Source: CAZWSX01 sp964636985
GTDB lineage: Bacteria > Planctomycetota > Planctomycetia > Pirellulales > Pirellulaceae
Reading direction: 5' to 3'
DNA: 64,000 bases
Assembly (NCBI GenBank): GCA_964636985.1
Contig: CAZWSX010000028.1
Location: forward strand, 1-64,000
A program made the translations under genes and the position numbers. Shown piece by piece: positions 1 through 8,386 of this stretch. The notes below the pieces were generated by a model. The model did no database searches, was not told the origin of the DNA, and worked only from the letters and a program-made list of their open reading frames with translations. Positions within the stretch are counted from its first letter, which is position 1, and the number at the start of each line of letters is the position of its first letter.

Positions 1-965
1 CCCAATCGCTGCCCCACCAGTGCTGCCACGGCCACGCCGACACCGATCATCGGAGCGAACGAGACGCCATTCATGCTGAAGGCGATCGCCGACGCAGCGG
101 CGGCCACGCTTCCTTGACCTGAAATCAACAAAGTCAAAACGGTAAAGGCAACTGCCTCGACGGCCATCGGCAGGGCGCCAGGCACGCCGTAACGAAGCCA
201 ACGCTTGCAAAGCTCGAAGTCGAACGCCATTCCGCGGAACAGCTGGTAGTCGGCGCGATCTTCCTCGAACACGGCGAAGAGAACGTAGGTCGCGACAGCT
301 GCCCAGTGAGAAAGTGCCGTGGCGAAGCCAGCACCGAAAACGCCCCAAGCGGGAAAGCCCCATTGGCCGAAGATCAGCGCGTAGGCCAACACGAAGTTCG
401 TCGCGGTTGCCACAAACGTACCTGCCAACACGACCGTTGTTCGACCGCGTCCGGTGAAAAACGCCGAGAACGTGGCTTCCAAAACGAACGCACCGCCCCC
501 GAACGCCAGTCCCCAAAAATACTCTTGTTCGGCGTGGATAAGGTTGGTTACGTCCCCCTCGGAAGCTTGCTTGAAGACGACGAAGATCCAGTTGGCGATC
601 GGCACCGAGAGAAAGAACAAGGGTATCGCCGCGATGCCGAACAAGAGCGATTGCCCAACAATCTTGCCGATGCGATCCTTCTGCTTGGCGCCGTAGTACT
701 GAGCGACAAACGTGTTCACAAAGCTTGCCAAGGCAAACGGAAGGCACACGAACGACCAGTGGACCATGCCGCCATTGAGCGTCGCGGCAGCCGAGTCGCG
801 CGAGTGATACAGCAGGAACGCCCGGTCGATGAGATTCATCACCGACCAAAGTCCCCACGAAAGGGTCAACGGCAGCGCGATGCCTAAGACTTCGCGTCCG
901 CCGCAGGTGGCAGTCCACCAACTTGGTCCACCGGCGTCCGCCGCAATCGAATCGTCGCGAATCAC
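1..965 (-). CDS. MATE-family multidrug/Na+ antiporter, partial (C-terminus beyond left edge)
   Basis: Reading the minus strand gives an uninterrupted frame of about 321 codons that leaves the window at base 1 without a stop. The protein has regularly spaced hydrophobic segments and MATE-like features: an N-terminal GGREVLGIALPL segment, then MNLIDRAFL, and a FVAQYYGAK loop after the second helix pair. MATE proteins export drugs or metabolites across the inner membrane using Na+ or H+ gradients. No in-frame ATG lies at the N-terminus. I chose GTG at 965 because GAAGGGG sits 5 bases upstream; the ATG at 970 is in another frame and stops at once. An alternative in-frame GTG is at 1010. It is divergent from the dehydrogenase at 1268. 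Family call is firm; substrate cannot be inferred. Confidence 0.82.
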   Translation of the reverse strand, partial: MIRDDSIAADAGGPSWWTATCGGREVLGIALPLTLSWGLWSVMNLIDRAFLLYHSRDSAAATLNGGMVHWSFVCLPFALASFVNTFVAQYYGAKQKDRIGKIVGQSLLFGIAAIPLFFLSVPIANWIFVVFKQASEGDVTNLIHAEQEYFWGLAFGGGAFVLEATFSAFFTGRGRTTVVLAGTFVATATNFVLAYALIFGQWGFPAWGVFGAGFATALSHWAAVATYVLFAVFEEDRADYQLFRGMAFDFELCKRWLRYGVPGALPMAVEAVAFTVLTLLISGQGSVAAAASAIAFSMNGVSFAPMIGVGVAVAALVGQRL

Positions 966-1267
966 AACATCCCCTTCGTAGCCACCTGCTGCGTGCGACT
1001 TTGGATGCACGCGTTCGAGCCACCGTTTCTCAACAAGCTGTCGCTTCCCGACGATAACACTTTTTGCCTTAGACCAGACACGACGTGCCGAATTCGGTTC
1101 GCCAGTCGCTCGCAAGACGCTATTTTCAAGGAAAACGTCCGTTATTTTTCGATTTACGGCGGCTTAAAGCCCTGCTTTGGGTACGAAAGATTTCGTCGTT
1201 CGATTAGAATCAGGCACCCTAACAAGGATAGGTAGGGTTCGACGTTTTGGTGTAGGAAGTTTTGCGA
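966..1267. other. Divergent intergenic region
   Basis: About 300 bases separate the divergent MATE and dehydrogenase genes. The stretch is more AT-rich than its neighbours near 1135-1230 and presumably holds both promoters. I could not pick out a convincing -35/-10 pair, a tRNA or a small gene. AGGAAG at 1254-1259 is the ribosome-binding site of the downstream plus-strand gene. Confidence 0.5.
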
Positions 1268-2272
1268 ATGGCAAGTCGCCGGATTGTTGTCTGTTATCCG
1301 GTTGAAGATCGGCATTTGGCCCAAATCCAATCAGCGGCCGGCGATGCTGAAATCGTCAACGCCGGTCAAGAACGAATCGCAGAAGAATTACCCTTTGCGG
1401 ATTGGTTTCTCGGTCACGCCAAGGTCCCCGTCCCGTGGCCCGAGGTCGTCCGTCGCGGCCGGCTCTCGTGGATTCAATCCTCGGCCGCCGGTCTGGATCA
1501 CTGCCTGACACCGGAAGTGATCGCTTCCGAGATCGAAGTCACCAGCGCCTCGGGGCTCTTCGCCGACCAGGTCGCCGAGCAAACCTTGGCGCTCCTGTTG
1601 GGATTGTTGCGCGGCATCCCTACGTTTTTCCGCCAGCAGCAGCGGAAGGAATTCGTCCGCCGCCCCACGGGCGACCTCCACGGCGCAACCGTGGGGATCA
1701 TTGGATTCGGCGGCAACGGTCGGCGGATTGCCCAGATCCTGGCCCCCTACGGCGTGCGAATATTGGCCACCGACTGGTGGACCATCCGCGACAAGCCGGC
1801 CGAAGTCGAAACGGTGTTGCCCGCCGACCATTTGCACAACGTGTTGCCGCAGGCGGATGTCCTGATCCTGGCGATGCCGCTTAATGCACAAACACTGGGT
1901 ATGTTCGGCCCGCGAGAATTCGCCCTGATGAAAAAAGGCTGCACGTTTATCAACGTGGCGCGCGGGCAAGTCGTTCAGGAATCGGCCCTGGTCGGCGCCT
2001 TGCAAAGCGGCCATCTGGCCGGCGCGGGACTCGACGTCACCGAAGTGGAACCACTTCCCGAGTCGAGCCCGTTATGGAATATGCCCAACGTGTTGATCAC
2101 TCCTCATGTTGGCGCCCAGTCGGCCCGCCGGGCCGACGATACGACGGACTTGATCTGTGAGAACATTCGCCGCAAATTGAGCGGACGCCCGCTGCTCAAT
2201 CGCGTCGATAAGCGGCTCGGCTTTCCCGAACGGGCAGCCGAACCGTGGATTCCCCAACGACGACGAACGTAA
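1268..2272 (+). CDS. D-2-hydroxyacid dehydrogenase family oxidoreductase
   Basis: 334 residues, the usual size of the D-isomer-specific 2-hydroxyacid dehydrogenases, which reduce 2-keto acids with NAD(P)H. The Rossmann motif GFGGNG is at about residues 146-151. The family catalytic triad is visible: Arg232 in NVARGQ, Glu261 in EVEPLP, and His280 in TPHVGA. ATG 1268 was preferred over an in-frame TTG at 1262 because AGGAAG at 1254-1259 is 8 bases from the ATG and only 2 from the TTG. The substrate is not predictable; glyoxylate/hydroxypyruvate reductase and phosphoglycerate-dehydrogenase-like roles are both possible. A Ser/Thr kinase gene follows on the same strand after 72 bases. Confidence 0.9.
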   Translation: MASRRIVVCYPVEDRHLAQIQSAAGDAEIVNAGQERIAEELPFADWFLGHAKVPVPWPEVVRRGRLSWIQSSAAGLDHCLTPEVIASEIEVTSASGLFADQVAEQTLALLLGLLRGIPTFFRQQQRKEFVRRPTGDLHGATVGIIGFGGNGRRIAQILAPYGVRILATDWWTIRDKPAEVETVLPADHLHNVLPQADVLILAMPLNAQTLGMFGPREFALMKKGCTFINVARGQVVQESALVGALQSGHLAGAGLDVTEVEPLPESSPLWNMPNVLITPHVGAQSARRADDTTDLICENIRRKLSGRPLLNRVDKRLGFPERAAEPWIPQRRRT

Positions 2273-2344
2273 CCTCTCCCAGTCGATCGCACTTCGTTGA
2301 CAGCACGTCGAACGTCGCGAAACGGCTAAGCTCGGCCTTGGATC

Positions 2345-3490
2345 ATGACCCATCCGACTCGCTCACTAACGAAAACCTCTCCCGAACTCGAGTTCTCGAT
2401 GACGATGGGCGAAGAACCCATCGAACCCGTAGACCACGAGCTCGTCCAGCGATATCGGGATGTTGTCAACGAAAAGCGTTTCAACTGGACAACGCACTAC
2501 CGCCTGCAACGCTTGCTAGGCACGGGCGGCCAAGGCTGCGTTTATCTCACCGAGCGCCGCGGAGCCGACGGCTTTACCTTGCCGGTCGCGCTCAAGATTT
2601 TCTCGCCTGAACATTTCCGCGAGCCAAAAGACTACGACGAAGCGATGCAACGTGCCGCCCGCATCGCCGTGCGGGTCGCACAAATCCAGCACGATAACTT
2701 GCTCGACGTGCAGAACTTTGTCGACCGCAACCGCGTCCGTATTTTGGTCATGGAATGGGTCGACGGCTACGACCTTCACAAGTTGCTCAATCCGGCTTGG
2801 ATGGAGAAGGTGAAGGTCTTCGTTCTCGGCAAGCGTTGGGAATACCTCAATCGCGTTGTCGTGACCATGGGTCCCGCGCAAGTCCGATTTCAACCAGGCG
2901 TTGCCGTTTCCATCGTCAAGGAAGTCTTAGGCGCGCTGGGAGCGATGCACCGTGAAGGGTTGGTCCACGGAGATATCAAGCCGTCGAACATCATGCTCAA
3001 GTGCACCGGCAGTGCGAAGCTGATCGATATCGGATCGACATTCGACGTTGCCGACCCACCCCCATCGCGGACGATCACACCAGCCTATGCGGCGCCCGAG
3101 GTGCTCGAAGGGGCTGCCGTTACACAACGCAGCGACTTGGCGTCGCTCGGCTATGTGCTGATCGAAATGCTTTCGGGTCGCCAGCCCTTTGCCGGAATTA
3201 AGGACTACAAACGGCTGCTGGAAATGAAGCGTCTGTTGCCTCAGACGCTCGATCAGATCATGCCGGGCCAAGTTTCGTGCAATCCACTGCTGATGAACTT
3301 GTGCCGCTTGTTGACTGCTCCCGATCCGATGCGGCGATTCGCTTCTGCCGAAGCAGCCGACATGGACAAAGAAGGGGCCGCCAGCTTTCTACGGCAGTTA
3401 ATCGTGGGCGATCTTGCAAGTGAATACGGAAACGAAATCCGCCATTGGCTCTCCGACTTGCACGATGCCGAAGAACCGCCAGCGGAATAA
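2345..3490 (+). CDS. Hanks-type serine/threonine protein kinase, atypical motifs
   Basis: 381 residues with one kinase domain from about residue 52 to 340 and no transmembrane segment, so probably cytoplasmic. The Gly-rich loop GTGGQG is at 59-64, the ATP-binding Lys is in VALKIF (Lys84), the catalytic loop reads HGDIKPSN (208-215) and the APE motif is at 250-252. Two motifs are unusual: the loop is HGD rather than HRD, and the Mg-binding motif is DIG (228-230) rather than DFG. Asp210, Lys212 and Asn215 are present, so activity is plausible; HGD suggests no dependence on activation-loop phosphorylation. A long insertion (about 140-185) precedes the catalytic loop. The start is weakly supported: no clear ribosome-binding site, and an in-frame ATG at 2399 is possible. 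Confidence 0.86.
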   Translation: MTHPTRSLTKTSPELEFSMTMGEEPIEPVDHELVQRYRDVVNEKRFNWTTHYRLQRLLGTGGQGCVYLTERRGADGFTLPVALKIFSPEHFREPKDYDEAMQRAARIAVRVAQIQHDNLLDVQNFVDRNRVRILVMEWVDGYDLHKLLNPAWMEKVKVFVLGKRWEYLNRVVVTMGPAQVRFQPGVAVSIVKEVLGALGAMHREGLVHGDIKPSNIMLKCTGSAKLIDIGSTFDVADPPPSRTITPAYAAPEVLEGAAVTQRSDLASLGYVLIEMLSGRQPFAGIKDYKRLLEMKRLLPQTLDQIMPGQVSCNPLLMNLCRLLTAPDPMRRFASAEAADMDKEGAASFLRQLIVGDLASEYGNEIRHWLSDLHDAEEPPAE

Positions 3491-3518
3491 GCAAACCTGA
3501 CGAGAGCCACGCAACGAA

Positions 3519-3531
3519 TCGCTTTAAGCGA
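3519..3531. terminator. Short palindrome between convergent genes
   Basis: TCGCTTTAAGCGA is a perfect inverted repeat around a central T. It lies directly between the stop of the kinase and the stop of hisG, which converge. It could form a short 5-bp hairpin with a TTA loop on either strand, but there is no strong T-tract, so a termination role is tentative. Confidence 0.3.
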
Positions 3532-4383
3532 CTAAAGCCGGCAGTTGGCGATCTGCGTTTCTAGAATTGCGGTCGCGCCGATCGCCTCGAGACGTTCCAT
3601 CACGTCGATCACGTCGCCTCGCTTCACCATGGCACGCACGGACCGCCACTGCGGGTCTTCCAACGTGTTGACCGTGGGCGAATGGAAGCCGGGCGTGATC
3701 TTTTCGGCCTCGGCCAGGCGATTGCTCGGAATGTTGTATTCCAAAAGCGAGTACGCCCGCGCAATCACGACTCCTTCGAGACGGCGCACCACGCGGTTGG
3801 CCAACTCCTCGTGTCGCTTGTGCTTGTTCTGGACCAGGATCGTCTCGTAGCGGCCGATCTCGTCGAGAATCCGCAGTTGATTCGCGGCCAACGTTGAACC
3901 CGTTTCAACCAGGTCGACAATCGCGTCCGCCACGCCCAACGTGATCATGATTTCGACCGAGCCGCCCAACTCGACCAAATGAACTTCGGCTTTGTGTTTT
4001 CGCAAATAGTTTTGCGTGACGTTCGGGAAGCTCGTCGCCACGCGAACGCCGTGCAATTGAGAAGGACGCGTGATGGGCGAGAGTTCAGGAACGCACAGCG
4101 CGAGCTTGCAACGGCCCACACCCAACTTCAAGCGAGTCTCCACGTCGGCTTGCGATTCTTCCAAGAGATCGCTGCCGGTGATCCCCATGTCGATTGCACC
4201 TTCGGCACAGAGCACGGGAATGTCGTCGGTGCGAAGAAACGTGATATCGATCGGCATGTCGCTGATGCGGGCAAACAAGCTCCGCTCTTGCCGGCGAAAG
4301 CTCAAGCCTGCTTGCTTGAGTAGTTCGGTCGCGAGTTCACTCAGTCGACCTTTGCTGGGGATCCCGATCCGGAGATTTTCCAT
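3532..4383 (-). CDS. hisG: ATP phosphoribosyltransferase (long form)
   Basis: 283 residues, matching long-form HisG, which joins ATP and PRPP in the first committed step of histidine synthesis. The N-terminus MENLRIGIPSKGRL is the characteristic HisG opening. The motifs DMGITGSDLLEE and the PRPP-binding segment ADAIVDLVETGSTL are clear. The C-terminal segment after about residue 210 is the regulatory ACT-like domain of long-form enzymes, where histidine feedback acts; long-form HisG does not need HisZ. It lies 17 bases downstream of hisE on the same strand, so the two are probably co-transcribed. No other his gene is visible in the window. Confidence 0.97.
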   Translation of the reverse strand: MENLRIGIPSKGRLSELATELLKQAGLSFRRQERSLFARISDMPIDITFLRTDDIPVLCAEGAIDMGITGSDLLEESQADVETRLKLGVGRCKLALCVPELSPITRPSQLHGVRVATSFPNVTQNYLRKHKAEVHLVELGGSVEIMITLGVADAIVDLVETGSTLAANQLRILDEIGRYETILVQNKHKRHEELANRVVRRLEGVVIARAYSLLEYNIPSNRLAEAEKITPGFHSPTVNTLEDPQWRSVRAMVKRGDVIDVMERLEAIGATAILETQIANCRL

Positions 4384-4400
4384 GTGCTGACTCTTAAGAA

Positions 4401-4853
4401 CTAATTTTTCTTGGCGGTTGGATCTTCGGCGCGAGGTGTCTCGCCCGTCGCGGGGGCGTTTCGCAACGACTCCCAGGTCGCTTTCCCTTTGCGGGTCCGG
4501 GCGTTTTTTTCGTCGATGCCGGACACGCCAAAGCGGGACGCCAATTCAGACTCGACTTCCGAGAGGGGAACGCGGTTGTGCGCCAACAGGACGAAGAGAT
4601 GGTAAATCAGATCGCCCGCTTCGTAGGCCAAGTGCTTACGGCCTTGGTCGCCGTCTTCACCGGCTGCTGCAACCGCTTCGTTGGCTTCTTCCAGCAGCTT
4701 GGCACCAATTTTGGGCAGCCCCGCGGAAAACAAAGTGCTGGTATACGACTTGGCGGGTGGATTGTCGCGGCGATCCGTAATCACGTCCATCAAGCGGGCG
4801 AGAATCTCCCCGCCAGGGACGCTCTGATCACTCTCCGGCCCTGCATCGGCCAT
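4401..4853 (-). CDS. hisE: Phosphoribosyl-ATP pyrophosphatase
   Basis: 150 residues. HisE hydrolyses phosphoribosyl-ATP to phosphoribosyl-AMP, the second step of histidine synthesis. The all-alpha MazG/HisE core spans about residues 15-115. It shows the opening SYTSTLF, the metal-binding helix KLLEEANEAVAAA with paired acidic residues, and YEAGDLIYHLFVLL with the second acidic pair. The protein is longer than the usual 90-110 residues because of a charged C-terminal tail (about 115-150). There is no fused HisI domain. It precedes hisG by 17 bases, the order of the reaction products being reversed relative to the pathway. Confidence 0.95.
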   Translation of the reverse strand: MADAGPESDQSVPGGEILARLMDVITDRRDNPPAKSYTSTLFSAGLPKIGAKLLEEANEAVAAAGEDGDQGRKHLAYEAGDLIYHLFVLLAHNRVPLSEVESELASRFGVSGIDEKNARTRKGKATWESLRNAPATGETPRAEDPTAKKN

Positions 4854-5115
4854 AAGCGGAATTCCAAACAGAATTTATCCAAGGTTCGTAGCAACACAGC
4901 GAAAGGGACATCGAACTGGTCTATTAGTTCGACCCATTTGGCGCTAGGCGAATCCTTTATCGTAATTGACCTGCAAAAAATCAGCTACCGGCCCTAGTTT
5001 CCCTGTGGAAACACCGGGATTCATCGGAGAAGATAGAACAAATCAGGGCAGCTCCTCGAAACTACGCTCATCTGCATTGTCCGTGGGGTAGGGCTTCATC
5101 AGCGCTTCGCAAAAT

Positions 5116-5859
5116 ATGGAAAAAACACACGACGCTCTCTGTCCGCGATGCAAAGCGGTCGTCTTGGGTGCCGCGAATTGCTGCTGGCAATGCGGAGAGT
5201 ACGTTCTCGTCGAAACGCAAGCCGCCCTGGCCGAGAACGCGGTAATCAACGGCCAGATAAACGGTCACAGTCCTGATGCGGTGACGCACCAATTGGTACA
5301 AGCCGAAAACGCCGAGGAAGCCGCCCACAGTCAGCATGCGGGTGTGCATTTTATTGGCGATTCGATCGGCAACTCCGTTTCGGCGACGGTGGCGGCATCC
5401 GATTCGGAAGCCATATCGGCCGTATTGGTTGATCCGACCGACCAAACCATTACCGACCCGAACGGCATCATGCTCGGCCCCACGATCCTTCGCGGCCAGC
5501 CCGTGACCGAGGCGCCCCGCGAGGTGCGAACGGGATCACCGTTTTCGGGCATGGTCGACCTGCCGCCGCAAAAGCTTCCAGCGGTTCCGAAGGCCGTCCG
5601 TCCGACACAAGATACGGGTTGGTATAACGTCCTGATCGATGCCGCGCCTTACGGATGCCTGCCTCTGGTTGCTTATGCCGTCGTGTGCGCTTGGGGTGCA
5701 GGATGGTCGTTTAAAGCGGGCCTCGTGGCCGCGTTTTTCGCACTCTGTTTTGGTTTGCCTGGCCTATTAGGGCCGCGTTGGAAGTGGTGTCTGGGCGGAA
5801 TGATCGTCGCCGCCCCCATTTTGGTGATTGCTTCGTGGCAAATCCTCTTGGGTAGGTAA
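5116..5859 (+). CDS. Zinc-ribbon membrane protein of unknown function
   Basis: 247 residues. The N-terminus carries a zinc ribbon of two CxxC knuckles, CPRC (9-12) and CWQC (23-26), 10 residues apart. A low-complexity linker follows from about 35 to 160. The C-terminus has two or three hydrophobic segments from about 180 to the end, so the ribbon and linker probably face the cytoplasm. I do not recognise a specific family. ATG 5116 has only a weak ribosome-binding site, but it places the first Cys pair right after the start as in other zinc-ribbon proteins. It is followed by the long leader of the YTV gene, with no clear terminator between. Confidence 0.72.
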   Translation: MEKTHDALCPRCKAVVLGAANCCWQCGEYVLVETQAALAENAVINGQINGHSPDAVTHQLVQAENAEEAAHSQHAGVHFIGDSIGNSVSATVAASDSEAISAVLVDPTDQTITDPNGIMLGPTILRGQPVTEAPREVRTGSPFSGMVDLPPQKLPAVPKAVRPTQDTGWYNVLIDAAPYGCLPLVAYAVVCAWGAGWSFKAGLVAAFFALCFGLPGLLGPRWKWCLGGMIVAAPILVIASWQILLGR

Positions 5860-5990
5860 TTAGCCCTAAAGGCTACGGCATGCGTAGCTTTTGGTGCGTT
5901 GCGTCTCGTAACAGCCGCACCGATCGATGCTTCAGGCCGGATTTCGGCATTTATTTGCCTGCCACATTCCAAATGGCATTTGAAAATTAC

Positions 5991-6018
5991 TTGTCAAAAG
6001 GCCCGCATCGGGTATCGT
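5991..6018 (+). promoter_or_regulatory. Candidate sigma70-type promoter for the YTV gene
   Basis: TTGTCA (5991-5996) and TATCGT (6013-6018) are separated by 16 bases in an AT-richer patch. Five of six and four of six positions match the consensus. It would start transcription about 330 bases before the YTV start codon. This is a pattern match only. Confidence 0.35.
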
Positions 6019-6080
6019 AACGACCAACACGTGGTAAGTTTTGACTCCTAGGTAATTCGGGGGATTTTTCCCAGCCGAAA

Positions 6081-6100
6081 CGTTGCCCCAATTGGCAACG
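6081..6100 (+). promoter_or_regulatory. Inverted repeat in the YTV leader
   Basis: CGTTGCC (6081-6087) and GGCAACG (6094-6100) pair perfectly around CCAATT, giving a 7-bp stem with a 6-base loop. No T-tract follows. It may be a 5' leader stem-loop or a protein-binding site. Confidence 0.35.
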
Positions 6101-6298
6101 GTTAACGTTTAGGGAAAATGAACTAACCGCATAAATCTCATGGCAAATTGCGTGAGTTTTTCATGCTTGTTGGGTAACCTCGGAGGGCGATTTGGCGTGA
6201 TCCGGACCGCCGCGCCAGCCGCTGGCAGTTGGAGTCAAAAAGATAGCCCGCGTCAGCGTTGTTTTAGGGTCCGGGGCTCGTTTTCAAGAATTCAAGGT

Positions 6299-6310
6299 GG
6301 TGACGTCACC
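6299..6310. promoter_or_regulatory. Perfect 12-bp palindrome upstream of the YTV gene
   Basis: GGTGACGTCACC is fully self-complementary with no loop, typical of a dimeric DNA-binding protein site. It lies 43 bases before the start codon. The binding protein is unknown. Confidence 0.4.
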
Positions 6311-6353
6311 TGGTTTTGTCTCCGTTTTTATCTGTTCGAACAGGAGTATGTGG

Positions 6354-8141
6354 ATGAAGAAGTTGGTTTGTGGTTTGGCGTTCGCCATCGCCACAGTCTT
6401 CGGACTGTCGGTTGATTCGGCAAACGCAGCTCGCTCTTGCGGCGAGTGCAACTCGGGTTGCACAAGCGGATGCGGTCAAGTGATCGCTTCCAACGGTGGC
6501 TGTGGCGGCGCCGCGGCGGCCAGCCCCTGCGGCCCGGCTTACCAAGAAGTACAAACGACGGTGATGGTTCCCGAAACCACGTACGAATCGCGCGTGGTCA
6601 ATCGCACTGTCAACCGCCTGGTCACCAAGACTCGCGACGTCCAAGTGACCAAGTACGTTCCTGAAACCCAACAAGTGACCCGCAACGTCACGAAGATGGT
6701 TCAGGAAACGCAACAACGGGAAGAGAAGTTCACGGTCCGCAAGGCGGTCGTGAAGCAAGTTCCCTACACGTACAACGTTTGCGAAACGTACACCGAAGAC
6801 GTGCCCTATAGCTACACCGTGAAGGTGCCCTATACGGAGCAAGTGCCGTACACGTACACCGTGATGGAACGGTACACGGAAGAAGTCCCCTACTCGTACA
6901 CCGTGCGAGTGCCTTACACCGAGCAAGTTCCTTACACGTACAACGTGTGCGAAACGTACACCGAGGACGTGCCGTACAGCTACACGGTGAAGGTTCCTTA
7001 CACCGAGCAAGAGAACTACACGTACACCGTGATGGAAGCCTACACGGAAGACGTGCCGTACAGCTACACCGTTCGCAAGGCGGTGCCGCGTGAAGAAAAG
7101 TACACCTACACGGTGAAGGTCCAAGTTCCGAAGGAAGTTCAACAAACCTACACGGTTCAAGTTCCTTACACGGAAGAAGCTCAAGGCACGCGCAAGGTTA
7201 GCAAGCAGGTTCAAGAAACCGTGATGCAAAGCCGCACCCGCCGCGTGACCTCGTACGTCGAGCAAGCTGGCACCGATGCTTGTGGTTGCCCAACCACCTG
7301 CAAGGTTCCTGTTTGCAGCTGCGTGACCGAAGAAGTTCCCGTGACCGTCTGCAAGACGGTTTGCGTGGACGAGCCTTACACGTACACGGTTCAAAAGTGC
7401 CGCACTGAACAACAAACCAAGACCGTCACGGTCATGGAATGTGTCGATCAGCAAAAAGAAGGCACCCGCACCGTTTGCGACTACGTCGACGAAGTGATGC
7501 AAGGGACCAACAAGGTCACCAAGTGCAAGCCTGTTGAAAAGCAAGGCACTCGCACGGTCACCAAGTGCCGCGATGAAGTGAAGCAAGGCGTCAACAAGGT
7601 CACCAAGACCCGCCTGGTCGCCAAAGAAGGCGTCCAAACGGTCACGAAGTGCCGCGACGAAGTGAAGCAAGGCACCCAAACCGTCACCAAGTGCCGCCCT
7701 GTCCAAAAGGAAGGCGTGCAAACGGTTACGAAGTGCCGTGACGAAGTGAAGCAAGGCACCCAGAAGGTCACCAAGACCCGCCTGGTCGCCAAAGAAGGCG
7801 TCCGCAACGTGACCGAGTGCGTCGACGAAGTTCAAAGCCGCACGGTTTCGTTCGTCGTCTGCAAGCCTGTCACCGAGCAAGTGACCGAAAACGTCACTGT
7901 GCAAAAGCCTGTCACCGAAACCGTCCAACAAACCTACCAAGTCTGCGAACCTGTCACCGAACAAGTGACGGTTCAAGTCCCGGTTTGCAAGATGGTTGCC
8001 AAGACCGTTACCCAACGCGTCGCTGTCTCGCCTGCTCCCGCCAGCAACGGCTGCGGTGGTACGGTTGTCGACGGTGGCTGCGGTTCGGGCTGCGGCGGTT
8101 GCGGTGGCGCCGTCTCGGGCTCGCCCTGCGGTTGCCAATAG
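6354..8141 (+). CDS. YTV-repeat cysteine-rich cell-surface protein
   Basis: 595 residues. A typical signal peptide (MKKLVCGLAFAIATVF...) would be cleaved near ANA-A (25/26). Both ends of the mature protein are rich in Cys and Gly (about 28-60 and 565-595). Between them lie Tyr/Thr/Val-rich repeats of 14 residues: VPYTYNVCETYTED and VPYSYTVKVPYTEQ units (136-245), then EGVQTVTKCRDEVK-type units (383-494). This matches the planctomycete YTV domain, found in abundant cell-wall proteins of Rhodopirellula-like bacteria. The even spacing of Cys suggests disulfide cross-linking in the wall. ATG 6354 was chosen because AGGAG (6342-6346) is 7 bases upstream; ATG 6348 would leave only 1. A strong terminator follows. 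Confidence 0.9.
   Translation: MKKLVCGLAFAIATVFGLSVDSANAARSCGECNSGCTSGCGQVIASNGGCGGAAAASPCGPAYQEVQTTVMVPETTYESRVVNRTVNRLVTKTRDVQVTKYVPETQQVTRNVTKMVQETQQREEKFTVRKAVVKQVPYTYNVCETYTEDVPYSYTVKVPYTEQVPYTYTVMERYTEEVPYSYTVRVPYTEQVPYTYNVCETYTEDVPYSYTVKVPYTEQENYTYTVMEAYTEDVPYSYTVRKAVPREEKYTYTVKVQVPKEVQQTYTVQVPYTEEAQGTRKVSKQVQETVMQSRTRRVTSYVEQAGTDACGCPTTCKVPVCSCVTEEVPVTVCKTVCVDEPYTYTVQKCRTEQQTKTVTVMECVDQQKEGTRTVCDYVDEVMQGTNKVTKCKPVEKQGTRTVTKCRDEVKQGVNKVTKTRLVAKEGVQTVTKCRDEVKQGTQTVTKCRPVQKEGVQTVTKCRDEVKQGTQKVTKTRLVAKEGVRNVTECVDEVQSRTVSFVVCKPVTEQVTENVTVQKPVTETVQQTYQVCEPVTEQVTVQVPVCKMVAKTVTQRVAVSPAPASNGCGGTVVDGGCGSGCGGCGGAVSGSPCGCQ
6759..7010 (+). repeat. Three tandem 84-bp coding repeats (YTV block)
   Basis: Three 84-base units (6759-6842, 6843-6926, 6927-7010) each encode 28 residues made of two 14-residue YTV modules. 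Units 1 and 3 encode identical protein but differ at several third codon positions. A fourth, diverged unit starts at 7011. The periodicity is strictly in frame. Confidence 0.85.
7500..7835 (+). repeat. Eight tandem 42-bp coding repeats (VTK block)
   Basis: Eight consecutive 42-base units encode 14-residue modules of the form (Q/E)G(T/V)xxVTKCRxExK. The modules KCRDEVK and KTRLVAK alternate. Together with the YTV block they share a 14-residue period, suggesting both arose from one module. Confidence 0.8.
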
Positions 8142-8182
8142 TTTTTGAGCGTCCACCGGACGCTTAATACGATCGCTAAGTG

Positions 8183-8210
8183 ACAACGGCCGGGATCTCC
8201 CGGCCGTTGT
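8183..8210 (+). terminator. Strong rho-independent terminator after the YTV gene
   Basis: ACAACGGCCGGG and CCCGGCCGTTGT form a perfect 12-bp GC-rich stem around ATCT, followed by TCGTTTCTTG. It lies 42 bases past the YTV stop and fits a highly expressed monocistronic gene. Confidence 0.85.
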
Positions 8211-8386
8211 TCGTTTCTTGACCGGCGATCGCCGTTTTCGCAAACGGAGGCTCCATTTTGGGCAAAACGCCACCCTAGCTCGGGCGGGAAACGCTGGTTG
8301 TCCCCCGCAATGTCCAGGCCGTAGAATCGTGGAGAGCACTTAACGACTCTCCCATGCGCCGTCCCTTTCCACGGAGCGATTCTTTT

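Larger units (their letters stand above)
5860..6353 (+). other. Long intergenic leader of the YTV surface-protein gene
   Basis: A 494-base stretch without a convincing gene. It contains a sigma70-like promoter candidate (5991-6018), an inverted repeat (6081-6100) and a perfect 12-bp palindrome (6299-6310). A frame at 6140-6415 overlaps the YTV start and has no family resemblance, so I did not call it. If the promoter is right, the YTV mRNA carries a 5' leader of over 300 bases, which is long enough for structural control of mRNA stability or translation. Confidence 0.5.

Noticed and set aside
6759..7835. Regular repeats that could be read as a CRISPR array
   Set aside because: The units are in-frame coding repeats without unique spacers or a leader; no cas genes are present.
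6306..8339. 677-codon open frame on the minus strand opposite the YTV gene
   Set aside because: It mirrors the repeat block, has His/Asn/Leu-rich repeats without a family, and lies over a well-supported signal-bearing gene; lack of stops follows from the codon use of the repeats.
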